DNA of 13,196 nt from DASUUI01 sp964577965 (GCA_964577965.1 CAZOAT010000071.1:1-13196), one strand, 5' to 3'; positions 6,980 to 12,982 are shown, numbered from the stretch's first letter. A program made the numbers and translations. The notes: generated by a model from the sequence alone, not told the origin.

Positions 6980-7896
6980 GGAGTGCCGCTTTGCGCGCGC
7001 ACCTCCTGATCCTGCTCAGTCTTGCCGTTCCGCTCCCGCTGCTGGGACAGGACGGTGATACGAGCTCCGGTTATCCTGCAGATCTGTGTCCGAGCTGCGC
7101 CGAATGGAACGCGCCGCAGCCGCCGTTCCGCCTGTTCGGTAACAGCTACTACGTCGGCACACGCGGCCTCGGCGCCATTCTCATCACCTCGGCAGATGGG
7201 CACGTATTGATCGACGGCGCACTTCCGGAATCCGCGGGACGAATTATCGCCAACATCGCGGCGCTTGGCTTCCGGGTCGAGGACGTGAAGCTGATCCTGA
7301 ACTCACATCCTCACTACGATCACGCGGGCGGTATCGCGACACTTCAGCGTGTCTCGGGTGCAACTGTCGCAGCGAGTCCCCGCGCGGCGCCGGCACTCGA
7401 GCACGGTGAGTCGGGGCCCGACGATCCGCAGCACGGTGTGGCGCTGTCGTTTCCTCCAGTGAAGGAGGTCAGCGTGTTCAACGACGGCGATACGCTGCGC
7501 GTCGGCCCGCTGGCAGTGACGGCTCATCTCACGCCGGGACACACTCCGGGAGGCACCAGCTGGACGTGGCGATCGTGCGACGGTGAACGCTGCGTCTCGC
7601 TGGTGTATGCAGACAGCCAGACACCGGTATCGGCAGACGACTTCTATTTCACACGCAGTTCGACCTATCCGTCGGCGATCGCCGATTTCGAGAGGGGATT
7701 CGCTGTGCTCGAGAGGCTGGAGTGCGACATACTCCTGACGCCGCACCCCGGCGCCTCGCAGCTGTGGGAGCGAGTCGCAGCTCACGACAGCGGCGCGGCA
7801 GGCGCGCTCATTGATTCAGAAGGGTGCAAGCGCTACGCAACAGCAGCCCGCCAGCGGCTGGCGCGACGGATTGCGGCAGAGGCTGCGACGCCTTAA
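6976..7896 (+). CDS. bla: Subclass B3 metallo-beta-lactamase
   Basis: A 306-residue protein with a signal peptide (about residues 1-25), so periplasmic. Zn ligands of the MBL fold are all visible: HPHYDH (H111, H113, D115, H116), GHTPGG (H189) and TPHPG (H257). Several features point to subclass B3: HxHxDH at site 1/2, Ser rather than Cys after the Asp in YADSQ (D212, S213), the N-terminal WNAPQPPFRLFGNSYYVGTRGLGAILI block, and CDILLTPHPGAS near the end. Cysteine pairs C250/C284 and C201/C206 match disulfide positions known in B3 enzymes. The enzymes hydrolyse beta-lactams including carbapenems, but activity here is inferred. The GTG at 6976 overlaps the TPR stop (GTGA). A TTG at 6991 has the better Shine-Dalgarno (AGGAG at 6979-6983) and is a real alternative that still leaves a signal peptide. 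Confidence 0.9.
   Translation: MRSAALRAHLLILLSLAVPLPLLGQDGDTSSGYPADLCPSCAEWNAPQPPFRLFGNSYYVGTRGLGAILITSADGHVLIDGALPESAGRIIANIAALGFRVEDVKLILNSHPHYDHAGGIATLQRVSGATVAASPRAAPALEHGESGPDDPQHGVALSFPPVKEVSVFNDGDTLRVGPLAVTAHLTPGHTPGGTSWTWRSCDGERCVSLVYADSQTPVSADDFYFTRSSTYPSAIADFERGFAVLERLECDILLTPHPGASQLWERVAAHDSGAAGALIDSEGCKRYATAARQRLARRIAAEAATP
6979..6983 (+). promoter_or_regulatory. Shine-Dalgarno favouring the TTG 6991 start of the B3 lactamase
   Basis: AGGAG ends 7 nt before a TTG at 6991 and overlaps the upstream gene's stop. The GTG at 6976 has only a weak GGCGG upstream. If this site is used, the lactamase starts LRAHLLILLSL, with the first Leu codon read as Met. Confidence 0.45.
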
Positions 7897-7906
7897 GAGA
7901 GCCGTC

Positions 7907-7954
7907 ATGCACTACCTGCTGTTCTACGAGGTGGTACCCGAGTACCTGGAGCAG
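7907..7954 (+). pseudogene. N-terminal remnant of a YciI-like protein gene
   Basis: An ATG 10 nt after the lactamase stop, preceded by AAGAGAG, opens MHYLLFYEVVPEYLEQ. The first 15 residues match the characteristic beginning of a YciI-like (DUF1330/YCII, ferredoxin-like fold) small protein family, MHYLLFYExVPDYLE. After this the reading becomes Arg/His/Pro-rich and shows no YciI features (no GALADP-type or FAxxDPY-type motifs). It also runs antisense through the DUF5670-like gene before a stop near 8194. The most likely reading is a gene truncated after its first 16 codons. An assembly join error is the alternative. A shift of one frame gives RRPAGR just downstream, a weak hint of a frameshifted continuation. 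Confidence 0.5.
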
Positions 7955-7993
7955 GCGACCAGCCGGCCGTACAGCCGTCCGGGCCCTGAGGCA

Positions 7994-8164
7994 TCACACC
8001 CGGCGATTCACGGCACGCGCGCCGCGTTTCACCAGCCCCCATATGAACATCGCAAGCGCGATGATCACCAGCAGGTGGATGAGACCGGTCGCAATTCTGA
8101 ACATCAGCCAGAGCACCGCCCAGGCGACGAACAGCACTATTCCAAGAATGATCCACGGATTCAC
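7994..8164 (-). CDS. DUF5670/lmo0937-like small membrane protein
   Basis: A 56-residue protein from the GTG at 8164. An AGGAGG placed 5 nt upstream (8170-8175) fixes this start over a longer in-frame reading from 8248. Two hydrophobic segments (residues 3-23 and 29-45) flank a short polar turn and are followed by a basic tail (KRGARAVNRRV). The WIILGIVLF...GLIHLLVIIALAMFIWGLV pattern, with the central Gly-Leu-Ile-His-Leu-Leu, resembles the lmo0937/DUF5670 family of about 50-residue membrane proteins, often stress-induced and of unknown function. It lies between the ArsR/AHSA1 operon and the YciI remnant, and its upstream 159-nt spacer probably holds its own promoter. Confidence 0.75.
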   Translation of the reverse strand: MNPWIILGIVLFVAWAVLWLMFRIATGLIHLLVIIALAMFIWGLVKRGARAVNRRV

Positions 8165-8169
8165 GGGTG

Positions 8170-8175
8170 CCTCCT
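8170..8175 (-). promoter_or_regulatory. Perfect Shine-Dalgarno that sets the small membrane gene start
   Basis: AGGAGG on the minus strand, 5 nt before the GTG at 8164. It is one of the strongest ribosome binding sites in the window, and it rules against the longer reading that would put 28 extra polar residues before the first membrane helix. Confidence 0.75.
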
Positions 8176-8268
8176 GCGGCGGTGGTACTGCTGACGGCGA
8201 CCCGTAACCGCGTCTCTTCGTCCGAGTCGTTGCGCGCTGATCGTACAAGTTCCATTCCGCCGCACCCG

Positions 8269-8286
8269 GAGCCGGCGTCCCGGCTC
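8269..8286 (-). terminator. Candidate hairpin after the ArsR/AHSA1 operon
   Basis: A 7-bp perfect stem GAGCCGG/CCGGCTC with a 4-nt loop, 37 nt past the AHSA1 stop at 8324. No U-rich tract follows on either strand, so it is only a possible terminator. It also lies in the 159-nt spacer (8165-8323) that must carry the promoter of the small membrane gene. Confidence 0.35.
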
Positions 8287-8323
8287 AACAGTGAGACATG
8301 GCGCCGCTCCGTGCACGTGAGCG

Positions 8324-8812
8324 TCAGGCGATGCTGCGCAGGTACTCGTCGAGTCGCTCGTTGCTGCGGGCCCAGCCATCCTCCATGCCCGTCGTGGTCG
8401 CGCGGTCGCGTGCTTCCTTCGACGGATAGAGAACCGTGGTGACAGTGGTCGTCCGACCGTTCTCCTCGGTGAGCACGAGCGTGTTCAGCGTCTCCGGCCA
8501 CTCCGCACCCCAGTTCTCCGTCTGCACCAGCTGCCCGGGCGGAACGACTTCCCGGTATTCGCCGTTCATCTCCATCTCGGTGCCGTCGGTTCTGCGCCAC
8601 ACCCAGTGCCACTTGCCGCCGGGACGCAGATCGATCTCGCACACGGGCATGGTCCAGCCGTCGGGGCCGAGCATCCAGTTCTTCACATGCTCGGGCTTCG
8701 TGAAGCAGTCCCAGACGAGTGTGCGCGGCGCGTCGAAGGCGCGGATCGCTACGACCTCACGATCCGATGGCATCGTGAAGGTCGTCTTGTAGGTGCTATT
8801 TGCGGTTGCCAT
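8324..8812 (-). CDS. SRPBCC/AHSA1-domain protein
   Basis: A 162-residue protein with one AHSA1 (Aha1 C-terminal-like) START-superfamily domain. Visible landmarks are REVVAIRAFDAPRTLVWDCFTKPEHVKNWM near the N-terminus, a central LRPGGKWHWVWRRTDGTEMEMNGEYREVVPPGQLVQTENW, and the closing long helix GMEDGWARSNERLDEYLRSI. The domain forms a hydrophobic cavity, and bacterial members have no settled ligand. It starts inside the end of the ArsR gene (17-nt overlap), with GAGGAAG just before its ATG. The pairing of an ArsR repressor with an AHSA1 protein in one operon is very common. No signal peptide is present, so it is cytoplasmic. Confidence 0.92.
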   Translation of the reverse strand: MATANSTYKTTFTMPSDREVVAIRAFDAPRTLVWDCFTKPEHVKNWMLGPDGWTMPVCEIDLRPGGKWHWVWRRTDGTEMEMNGEYREVVPPGQLVQTENWGAEWPETLNTLVLTEENGRTTTVTTVLYPSKEARDRATTTGMEDGWARSNERLDEYLRSIA

Positions 8813-9149
8813 GCTTCCTCTCCTTCTCTTTCAGGGTTTGGAGGTACGAATCGAGGCGGTTGAAGCTCGCGTCCCAGAACCGCCGGTAATTGTCGGCCCA
8901 CTCGGCCACTTCCTTCAGCGGTGCAGCCTCGAGCCGCGTGGGACGCCACTGCGCCTCGCGTCCCCGCGCGATGAGGCCGGCGCGCTCCAGTACGCGCAGG
9001 TGCCTGGAAATGGCGGGCCCGCTGATGGTGAATGGAGCGGACAGTTCCTTCACCGTCGCCGGACCCTCGACGAGTCGCTCCAGGATCGCGCGTCGTGTGG
9101 GGTCGGCGAGTGCCGAAAAGGTCAGGCTGAGCGTATCTGCGGCAATCAT
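8796..9149 (-). CDS. ArsR-family winged-helix repressor
   Basis: A 117-residue protein from the ATG at 9149. It has a classic ArsR HTH: LSLTFSALADPTRRAILERLVEGPATVKELSAPFTISGPAISRHLRVLERAGLIARGREAQWRPTRL in pieces, with the recognition helix around residues 43-56 and the wing at 60-70. It contains no cysteine, so it does not sense thiophilic metals through Cys. It belongs to the AHSA1-partner type, ending FWDASFNRLDSYLQTLKEKE. No Shine-Dalgarno is found. The tandem repeat ends 3-4 nt before the ATG and no earlier in-frame ATG, GTG or TTG fits the family N-terminus, so the transcript may be leaderless or very short-leadered. It probably represses itself and the AHSA1 gene, and perhaps the divergent methyltransferase gene. 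Confidence 0.93.
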   Translation of the reverse strand: MIAADTLSLTFSALADPTRRAILERLVEGPATVKELSAPFTISGPAISRHLRVLERAGLIARGREAQWRPTRLEAAPLKEVAEWADNYRRFWDASFNRLDSYLQTLKEKERKHGNRK

Positions 9150-9152
9150 GCG

Positions 9153-9190
9153 TTTAACAGAAGAGTTAAATAACCTAAGAGTTAAATAAC
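9153..9190 (-). promoter_or_regulatory. Likely ArsR operator
   Basis: An AT-rich island in GC-rich DNA, directly upstream of the ArsR ATG. TTTAAC (9153-9158) and GTTAAA (9165-9170) form an inverted repeat with a 6-nt spacer, the layout expected for a homodimeric winged-helix repressor. TTTAAC-N6-GTTAAA resembles operators commonly seen before ArsR/AHSA1 pairs. The GTTAAAT half-site recurs 16 bp away. Binding here would block both polymerase and the start codon region. Confidence 0.65.
9161..9190. repeat. Two perfect 14-bp direct repeats
   Basis: AAGAGTTAAATAAC occurs at 9161-9174 and again at 9177-9190, separated by CT. The 16-bp period is about one and a half helical turns, so the copies would face different sides of the helix. 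The repeats sit in the spacer between the ArsR gene and the divergent methyltransferase gene. Confidence 0.95.
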
Positions 9191-9284
9191 AAGCGCCCAG
9201 GCATCTGTCAAGCGCCCTCTCGTCACCGGGCGCGCGCACGGAGCCGGATATCTTGCGAAGTGCTTCCAGGACTGGGTTGGGTGA

Positions 9285-9764
9285 ATGACTGACCCTCACG
9301 ACCGTGCCGGCGTCCGGGTGTTCCCTCCCGCGGTGCCTCTCATCGTGATCTTCACGGGCATTCTGCTGAACCGCCTGTGGCGTCTTGACCCCGGCTTCCA
9401 CCTGCCCACTCCGGAGCGCTACTGGATGGGCGCGCTGATCGTGGCGGGCGCAATCCTTGGCCTGGGGCTGTGGTCCGTTGTGCTGTTCAGGCGCAGCGGC
9501 CAGAGCGAAAACCCATGGAAACCGACGCCGCAGATAGTCGATCGCGGACCGTTCCGGATCACGCGCAATCCGATGTACCTGCAGATGTTACTGGTGTGCA
9601 TCGGATTCGCCGTGATGCTCGGCAACGTGTGGATTCTGCTGCTTACGCCGCTGGCGGCATTCGTGCTGCAGCGGTACGCGATTTTGCCGGAGGAGCGGTA
9701 CCTCGAGGCAAAGTTCGGCGAGGAGTATCTGGCATACAAGCGAAGAGTCCGTCGCTGGATCTGA
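9285..9764 (+). CDS. Isoprenylcysteine carboxyl methyltransferase/PEMT-like membrane protein
   Basis: A 159-residue integral membrane protein. Hydrophobic segments lie at about residues 15-30, 48-68 and 100-130. The C-terminal SAM-binding signature of the ICMT/phospholipid N-methyltransferase group is present: DRGPFRITRNPMYLQM (86-101), then EERYLEAKFGEEYLAYKRRVRRWI at the C-terminus. The RNPxY and EExxLxxxFGxxYxxYxxxVxR motifs bind the SAM tail and the lipid-side substrate in the family. Bacterial homologues methylate unknown, presumably lipophilic substrates. Start ATG 9285 has only weak upstream purines. It is divergent from the ArsR gene with 135 nt between starts, including the repeat operator, so it may share regulation. 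Confidence 0.9.
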   Translation: MTDPHDRAGVRVFPPAVPLIVIFTGILLNRLWRLDPGFHLPTPERYWMGALIVAGAILGLGLWSVVLFRRSGQSENPWKPTPQIVDRGPFRITRNPMYLQMLLVCIGFAVMLGNVWILLLTPLAAFVLQRYAILPEERYLEAKFGEEYLAYKRRVRRWI

Positions 9765-9771
9765 AGGTGGC

Positions 9772-9790
9772 CAGCTGCTGATCGCAGCTG
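9772..9790 (+). terminator. Candidate hairpin after the methyltransferase gene
   Basis: CAGCTGC and GCAGCTG form a perfect 7-bp stem around a TGATC loop, 8 nt past the stop at 9764. No T-rich tail follows. The rest of the spacer to 9865 must hold the promoter of the NmrA-like gene, and I see no convincing -35/-10 pair in it. Confidence 0.35.
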
Positions 9791-9865
9791 CAGCGGCCCG
9801 TGCGCCTCGACTAAGCTGTTCTCAAGCGAAAGATGAGATCACCATGAAAGCGAAGGAGGAGCTAA

Positions 9866-10729
9866 GTGGCAAAGCGCGACGGGCTGGTATTGGTGAGTGG
9901 CGCGACGGGCCGGCAGGGCGGCGCGATCGGGCGAGAGCTGCTGGATGCCGGCTGGAAGGTACGCGCGATGACCAGGAAGCCTGAGAGTGAAGCGGCGCAA
10001 CTGATGGCCGCGCGCGGCGCGGAGATCGTACGGGCAGACCTGAACGACGAGGAATCACTGCGCCGCGTGCTGGAGGGGGCCTGGGGCGCAGTGGCGGTGC
10101 AGAACACGTGGGAAGGCGGAGTCGCCATGGAAGAAGAGCAGGGCCACCGTTTTGCCAGACTTGCGAAGGAGGCTGGCGTTCAGCACCTCCTGTATCAGTC
10201 GGTAGCTTCCGCGGACCGGAACACCGGGATCCCGCACTTCGACAACAAGTGGCGTGTCGAGCAGACGATCCGCGGGCTCGGTTTTCCCTCTTGGACCGTC
10301 ATGCGTCCGGTGTTCTTCATGGAGAACCTGCTTACTCCATGGTTCAAGCCGTCCATCGATGAGGGCAAGCTTGCCATTGGAATGTCCCCGACGGGTACGC
10401 TTCAGATGATCGCCGTTCACGATATCGGGAAATACGGGCTGCAGGCGTTCGAGCGGCAGGAGCAGCTGAACGGGCGCGCGGTGGACATCGCGAGTGACGA
10501 GCTCAGCGGCCCCGAGGCCGCGCGGATCCTGAGCGAGGTGACGGGACGGAAGATCGAGTTCTACTCCACGCCGATCGAGGAAGTGCGCTCTGCGAGCTCG
10601 GAGTTCGCCGCGATGCTCGAGTGGTTCGATGCGGTCGGCTACGACGCGGATATCGAAGGAAATGCTGCCGAGTTCGGCATTCGTCCCACGCGCTTCCGGG
10701 AGTGGGCGGCAAGGCAGGACTGGAGCTGA
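9866..10729 (+). CDS. NmrA-like NAD(P)-binding protein
   Basis: A 287-residue protein from a GTG start with a strong GGAGGA (9855-9860) 5 nt upstream. Residues 6-19, GLVLVSGATGRQGG, are the Rossmann nucleotide-binding loop of atypical short-chain dehydrogenases of the NmrA/HSCARG type. Family features follow: VRAMTRKPES after strand 2, an ADLNDEESLRRVLEGAWGAVAVQNTW stretch, HLLYQSVASADRNTGIPHFDNKWRVEQTIR in place of the SDR catalytic YxxxK, and WTVMRPVFFMENLL. NmrA members sense redox through NAD(P) binding or reduce quinone-like substrates, and this one may be either. The next gene begins 1 nt after its stop, so the two are an operon. Confidence 0.9.
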   Translation: MAKRDGLVLVSGATGRQGGAIGRELLDAGWKVRAMTRKPESEAAQLMAARGAEIVRADLNDEESLRRVLEGAWGAVAVQNTWEGGVAMEEEQGHRFARLAKEAGVQHLLYQSVASADRNTGIPHFDNKWRVEQTIRGLGFPSWTVMRPVFFMENLLTPWFKPSIDEGKLAIGMSPTGTLQMIAVHDIGKYGLQAFERQEQLNGRAVDIASDELSGPEAARILSEVTGRKIEFYSTPIEEVRSASSEFAAMLEWFDAVGYDADIEGNAAEFGIRPTRFREWAARQDWS

Positions 10730-10730
10730 T

Positions 10731-11129
10731 GTGAGCGCGTTGCACAAGCCGGATAAATACAGCACGGTCTCGCCGTACCTGATCGTGGATGGGGCGAGTG
10801 CCACCATTGATTTCGTGAAGGAGGTCTTCGGTGCGGTCGAGTTGCGCGAATTTCCCGACCCGGGCGGCAAGATCATTCACGCCGAGGTCCGTATCGATGA
10901 CACGGTGCTGATGATCGCCGATTCGAACGAGGCGTGGCCGGGGCTGCAATCTCACGTCCATGTGTATGTGCACGATGTCGATGCGACGTATCGGCGCGCT
11001 CTCGATGCCGGCGCGGAGTCGATCCAGGAACCGGTGAAGAAGGAGGACGAGGACAAGCGCGGGGGCGTGAAGGATCCCGGTGGCACGACGTGGTGGATAG
11101 CCACGAGAATTGGCCAGTTAGGAGGGTGA
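10731..11129 (+). CDS. VOC-superfamily (PhnB/glyoxalase-like) protein
   Basis: A 132-residue protein from the GTG at 10731, with GGAG (10722-10725) 5 nt upstream. A longer in-frame reading from 10629 would run inside the NmrA gene and adds nothing to the fold. The two beta-alpha-beta-beta-beta modules of the VOC fold are visible. The first is STVSPYLIVDGASATIDFVKEVFGAVELREF to IIHAEVRIDDTVLMIADS, with H50 at a usual metal-ligand position. The second is HVHVYVHDVDATYRRALDAGAESIQEPVK to GGVKDPGGTTWWIATRIG. VKDPxGxxWWIAT is typical of PhnB-like members, which are related to glyoxalase I and bleomycin-resistance proteins but mostly unassigned. It lies directly after the NmrA-like gene, so they are likely co-transcribed. 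Confidence 0.9.
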   Translation: MSALHKPDKYSTVSPYLIVDGASATIDFVKEVFGAVELREFPDPGGKIIHAEVRIDDTVLMIADSNEAWPGLQSHVHVYVHDVDATYRRALDAGAESIQEPVKKEDEDKRGGVKDPGGTTWWIATRIGQLGG

Positions 11130-11177
11130 TTTGCGGCACTGCGATTGCTTCAGGTGCAGTCAGACAACTCTGGAGCG

Positions 11178-11471
11178 ATGATGCCGCGCAGGAGCAAACG
11201 GGAACTGGAGTGGATGCTGGTTGGAGGCGCCTCAGCCGCGCTCGCTGCTGCCGCCGTGAACCGCGCGACTGCCGCCGGATGGGAATCGGTAACCGGCAAC
11301 CCGCCCCCGGACAGCATGAGCCGGAAGCCGCGTAACTGGGGACGCGTCGTGGCATGGACGGCAGCTACGGCCGGAGCGGCGGCGGTTGCCTCGCTCCTTG
11401 CGCAGGAGGGTGCCGCGCTAGGCTGGAGGAAAGTGACGGGTTCGCGTCCGCCGCGAACGAAGCCGGCCTAG
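11178..11471 (+). CDS. DUF4235 small membrane protein
   Basis: A 97-residue protein from the ATG at 11178. The adjacent ATG at 11181 lies 5 nt after GGAG and is equally plausible, while a GTG/CTG-type longer reading from 11145 lacks support. It is built from two similar halves. Each has an Ala-rich membrane helix (residues 13-33 and 57-78) followed by a matching motif, AGWESVTGNPPP (33-44) and LGWRKVTGSRPP (81-92). This duplicated helix plus GWxxVTGxxPP layout is the DUF4235 pattern, a family of unknown function frequent in Actinobacteria and other high-GC soil bacteria. Its TAG stop overlaps the stop of the convergent MerR-type gene. It lies 48 nt after the VOC gene and may share its transcript. 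Confidence 0.8.
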   Translation: MMPRRSKRELEWMLVGGASAALAAAAVNRATAAGWESVTGNPPPDSMSRKPRNWGRVVAWTAATAGAAAVASLLAQEGAALGWRKVTGSRPPRTKPA

Positions 11472-12010
11472 CGGATATCCTCGCGCCCAAGCGCGGCGCG
11501 TGCCGCCTCACGCATCGCGAGCAGCGCAGCCTCCCGCGACGCGTCCACGTCGTCGCGCACATGAAGCTCCACGCCTTCAGCCACCGGCACGCGCTTCCAC
11601 TGATGTACCACGCCGTTCACTTCCGTCACGTCGGTGCCGGAGGCGGCAAGAGCGGGTGCGAGTGCCGCGGCGATCTTCCGCTCCAGCGCGTCGCCGGTGA
11701 GACCGGTGAGCTCCTTTTTTATCCACTCGAGACTCTGTCCCTGGCGCTGCCACAGCTTGATTGCGAGGAGTTGCAGCAGGTGACGATAGTCGTAGGTCGC
11801 TGCGGTGCCGAGCCCGTGCGGGCGGTCCATCAGGCCGTTGGAGATGTAGAAGCGCACAGCGCGCGCAGTCGGAGCCGCGCGGGCTGACGCGTTGGTCGGG
11901 CGAAGCCCAGCCGCGTCGGCTATGGCGGTGACGTGCGCTGCGAGCCCACGGGCGTTCCAGGGAGCGTGCCTGGCGTGGGTGCGGAGGAGAGTGACTGCTG
12001 GGTCAACCAC
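11468..12010 (-). CDS. MerR-type transcriptional regulator
   Basis: A 180-residue protein from the GTG at 12010. Residues about 8-66 hold the winged HTH in degenerate MerR form. They end in ARAVRFYISNGLMDRPHGLGTAATYDYRHLLQLLAIKLWQRQGQSLEWIKKEL, the typical wing and helix block of the family (R-xxRYYxxxGLLDRP...Y...HLxxLxxIxxLxxxGxSLxEI). Residues 100-125 extend the dimerisation helix, and the C-terminal part (126-180) is a short effector or oligomerisation region without metal-binding cysteines. The gene overlaps the 3' end of the upstream alpha/beta hydrolase by 91 nt on the same strand, so translation may be coupled and the hydrolase may be in its operon. The target and inducer are unknown. 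Confidence 0.85.
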   Translation of the reverse strand: MVDPAVTLLRTHARHAPWNARGLAAHVTAIADAAGLRPTNASARAAPTARAVRFYISNGLMDRPHGLGTAATYDYRHLLQLLAIKLWQRQGQSLEWIKKELTGLTGDALERKIAAALAPALAASGTDVTEVNGVVHQWKRVPVAEGVELHVRDDVDASREAALLAMREAARAALGREDIR

Positions 12011-12948
12011 GTTGCAACGATAACATTGAAGTCCTCCGATCGCTCGTCATGTGGCAGATCGCCCGCCGGTGACAGGATCTGGAGATCGGCTTTCGGCTGC
12101 AGTGCCCTGATCCTCGTCGCCTCGTCCAGGGGGATGACCGACCCCTCCTCGCCCCAGATGAGCAGCATCGGCTGGGTGACGCGCCGAAGCGCACGCGCCA
12201 CGTCGATATTCAGATGTCCGGTAAAGAACGCAGCGGGCGCACGTCTCGCACCCTTCTGGTGCGCTGTCTGGTAGGACATCTCCACCAGCTCCTGCGTGAC
12301 GTTGGTGTCGTCGGTGTACAGGCGCTCGAGATGCGTGCGCACTCCGCGTCGCGACATCAGGGTGTTGAATATTGCCGTTCCCACCAGCGGCGCCTCGACG
12401 GTGAAACGACGCGCCTCACCGGTGATTCGCGGCACTTCCGCAGGCTTCACCAGCCCGGCCGACTGGACCAGTACGAGCGCCGGAAACCGGTGCGGATCGC
12501 GCGCGCCGAGCACCACTGCGTACGCGGCAGACAGTGACGACGCTACCAGCACGCATGGCTGCCCGATCACCTGCGCCGCAAAATCGGAGATGAGTGAGAT
12601 GTACAACCGCGCCGAGTAGCGGACGGAGGGTCGGTCAGAGCGGCCAAATCCGAGCAGGTCGAGCGTGTACACGGTGTTGCTGCGGGCGAGGGCGTCGACG
12701 TTGTTGCGCCACTCGTACGACCACGCGACCGGGCCAATCGAGTGCACCAGCAGGATCGGCGGACCGGAGCCGCGCACGGTGAATGCAATGCGCCTGCTCC
12801 GCCAGCTGAAGCCGCCTTCCTCGCCGCCGATCGGGTTGGCGAGACGGGTGACGCCGCGCCGCACCAGCGCATTGAACACGGCGGCGGCGCCGATCGCTGC
12901 GCTGCTGGAGAGGGCGACCTTCTGCCATGCAGGGGTTGGCCTTCGCAT
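11920..12948 (-). CDS. Alpha/beta hydrolase with atypical catalytic residues
   Basis: A 342-residue protein. The N-terminus (MRRPTPAWQKVALSSSAAIGAAAVFNALVRR) is a likely membrane anchor or uncleaved signal. The core fold is clear: GSGPPILLVHSIGPVAWSYEWR, VYTLDLLGFGRSDRP, the nucleophile elbow, VTQPMLLIWG, and LPHDERSEDF near the end. The details are unusual. The usual HG oxyanion motif reads HS (H69, S70). The elbow reads ASSLSA (S138) instead of GxSxG. The acid-loop position of WGxxDxxxP is Gly (WGEEGSVIP, G269), with E267 and E268 adjacent. H300 of LPHDE fits the catalytic His. The last about 25 residues are low-complexity Pro/Ser/Thr and overlap the MerR gene. It may be active with a Glu, or be a non-catalytic homologue. 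ATG 12948 has no strong Shine-Dalgarno. Confidence 0.85.
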   Translation of the reverse strand: MRRPTPAWQKVALSSSAAIGAAAVFNALVRRGVTRLANPIGGEEGGFSWRSRRIAFTVRGSGPPILLVHSIGPVAWSYEWRNNVDALARSNTVYTLDLLGFGRSDRPSVRYSARLYISLISDFAAQVIGQPCVLVASSLSAAYAVVLGARDPHRFPALVLVQSAGLVKPAEVPRITGEARRFTVEAPLVGTAIFNTLMSRRGVRTHLERLYTDDTNVTQELVEMSYQTAHQKGARRAPAAFFTGHLNIDVARALRRVTQPMLLIWGEEGSVIPLDEATRIRALQPKADLQILSPAGDLPHDERSEDFNVIVATWLTQQSLSSAPTPGTLPGTPVGSQRTSPP

Positions 12949-12982
12949 CAGCCGGAAAATAAGGCGGAAGGTGATGTGGCAA

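Noticed and set aside
7905..8642. A 245-codon minus-strand ORF crossing the small membrane gene and the AHSA1 gene
   Set aside because: It is a shadow frame of the AHSA1 gene and spacer. The real minus-strand genes at 7994-8164 and 8324-8812 use other frames with ribosome sites and family motifs.
11354..11887. A plus-strand ORF antisense to the MerR-type gene
   Set aside because: It is a shadow. The minus strand carries the regulator motif block.
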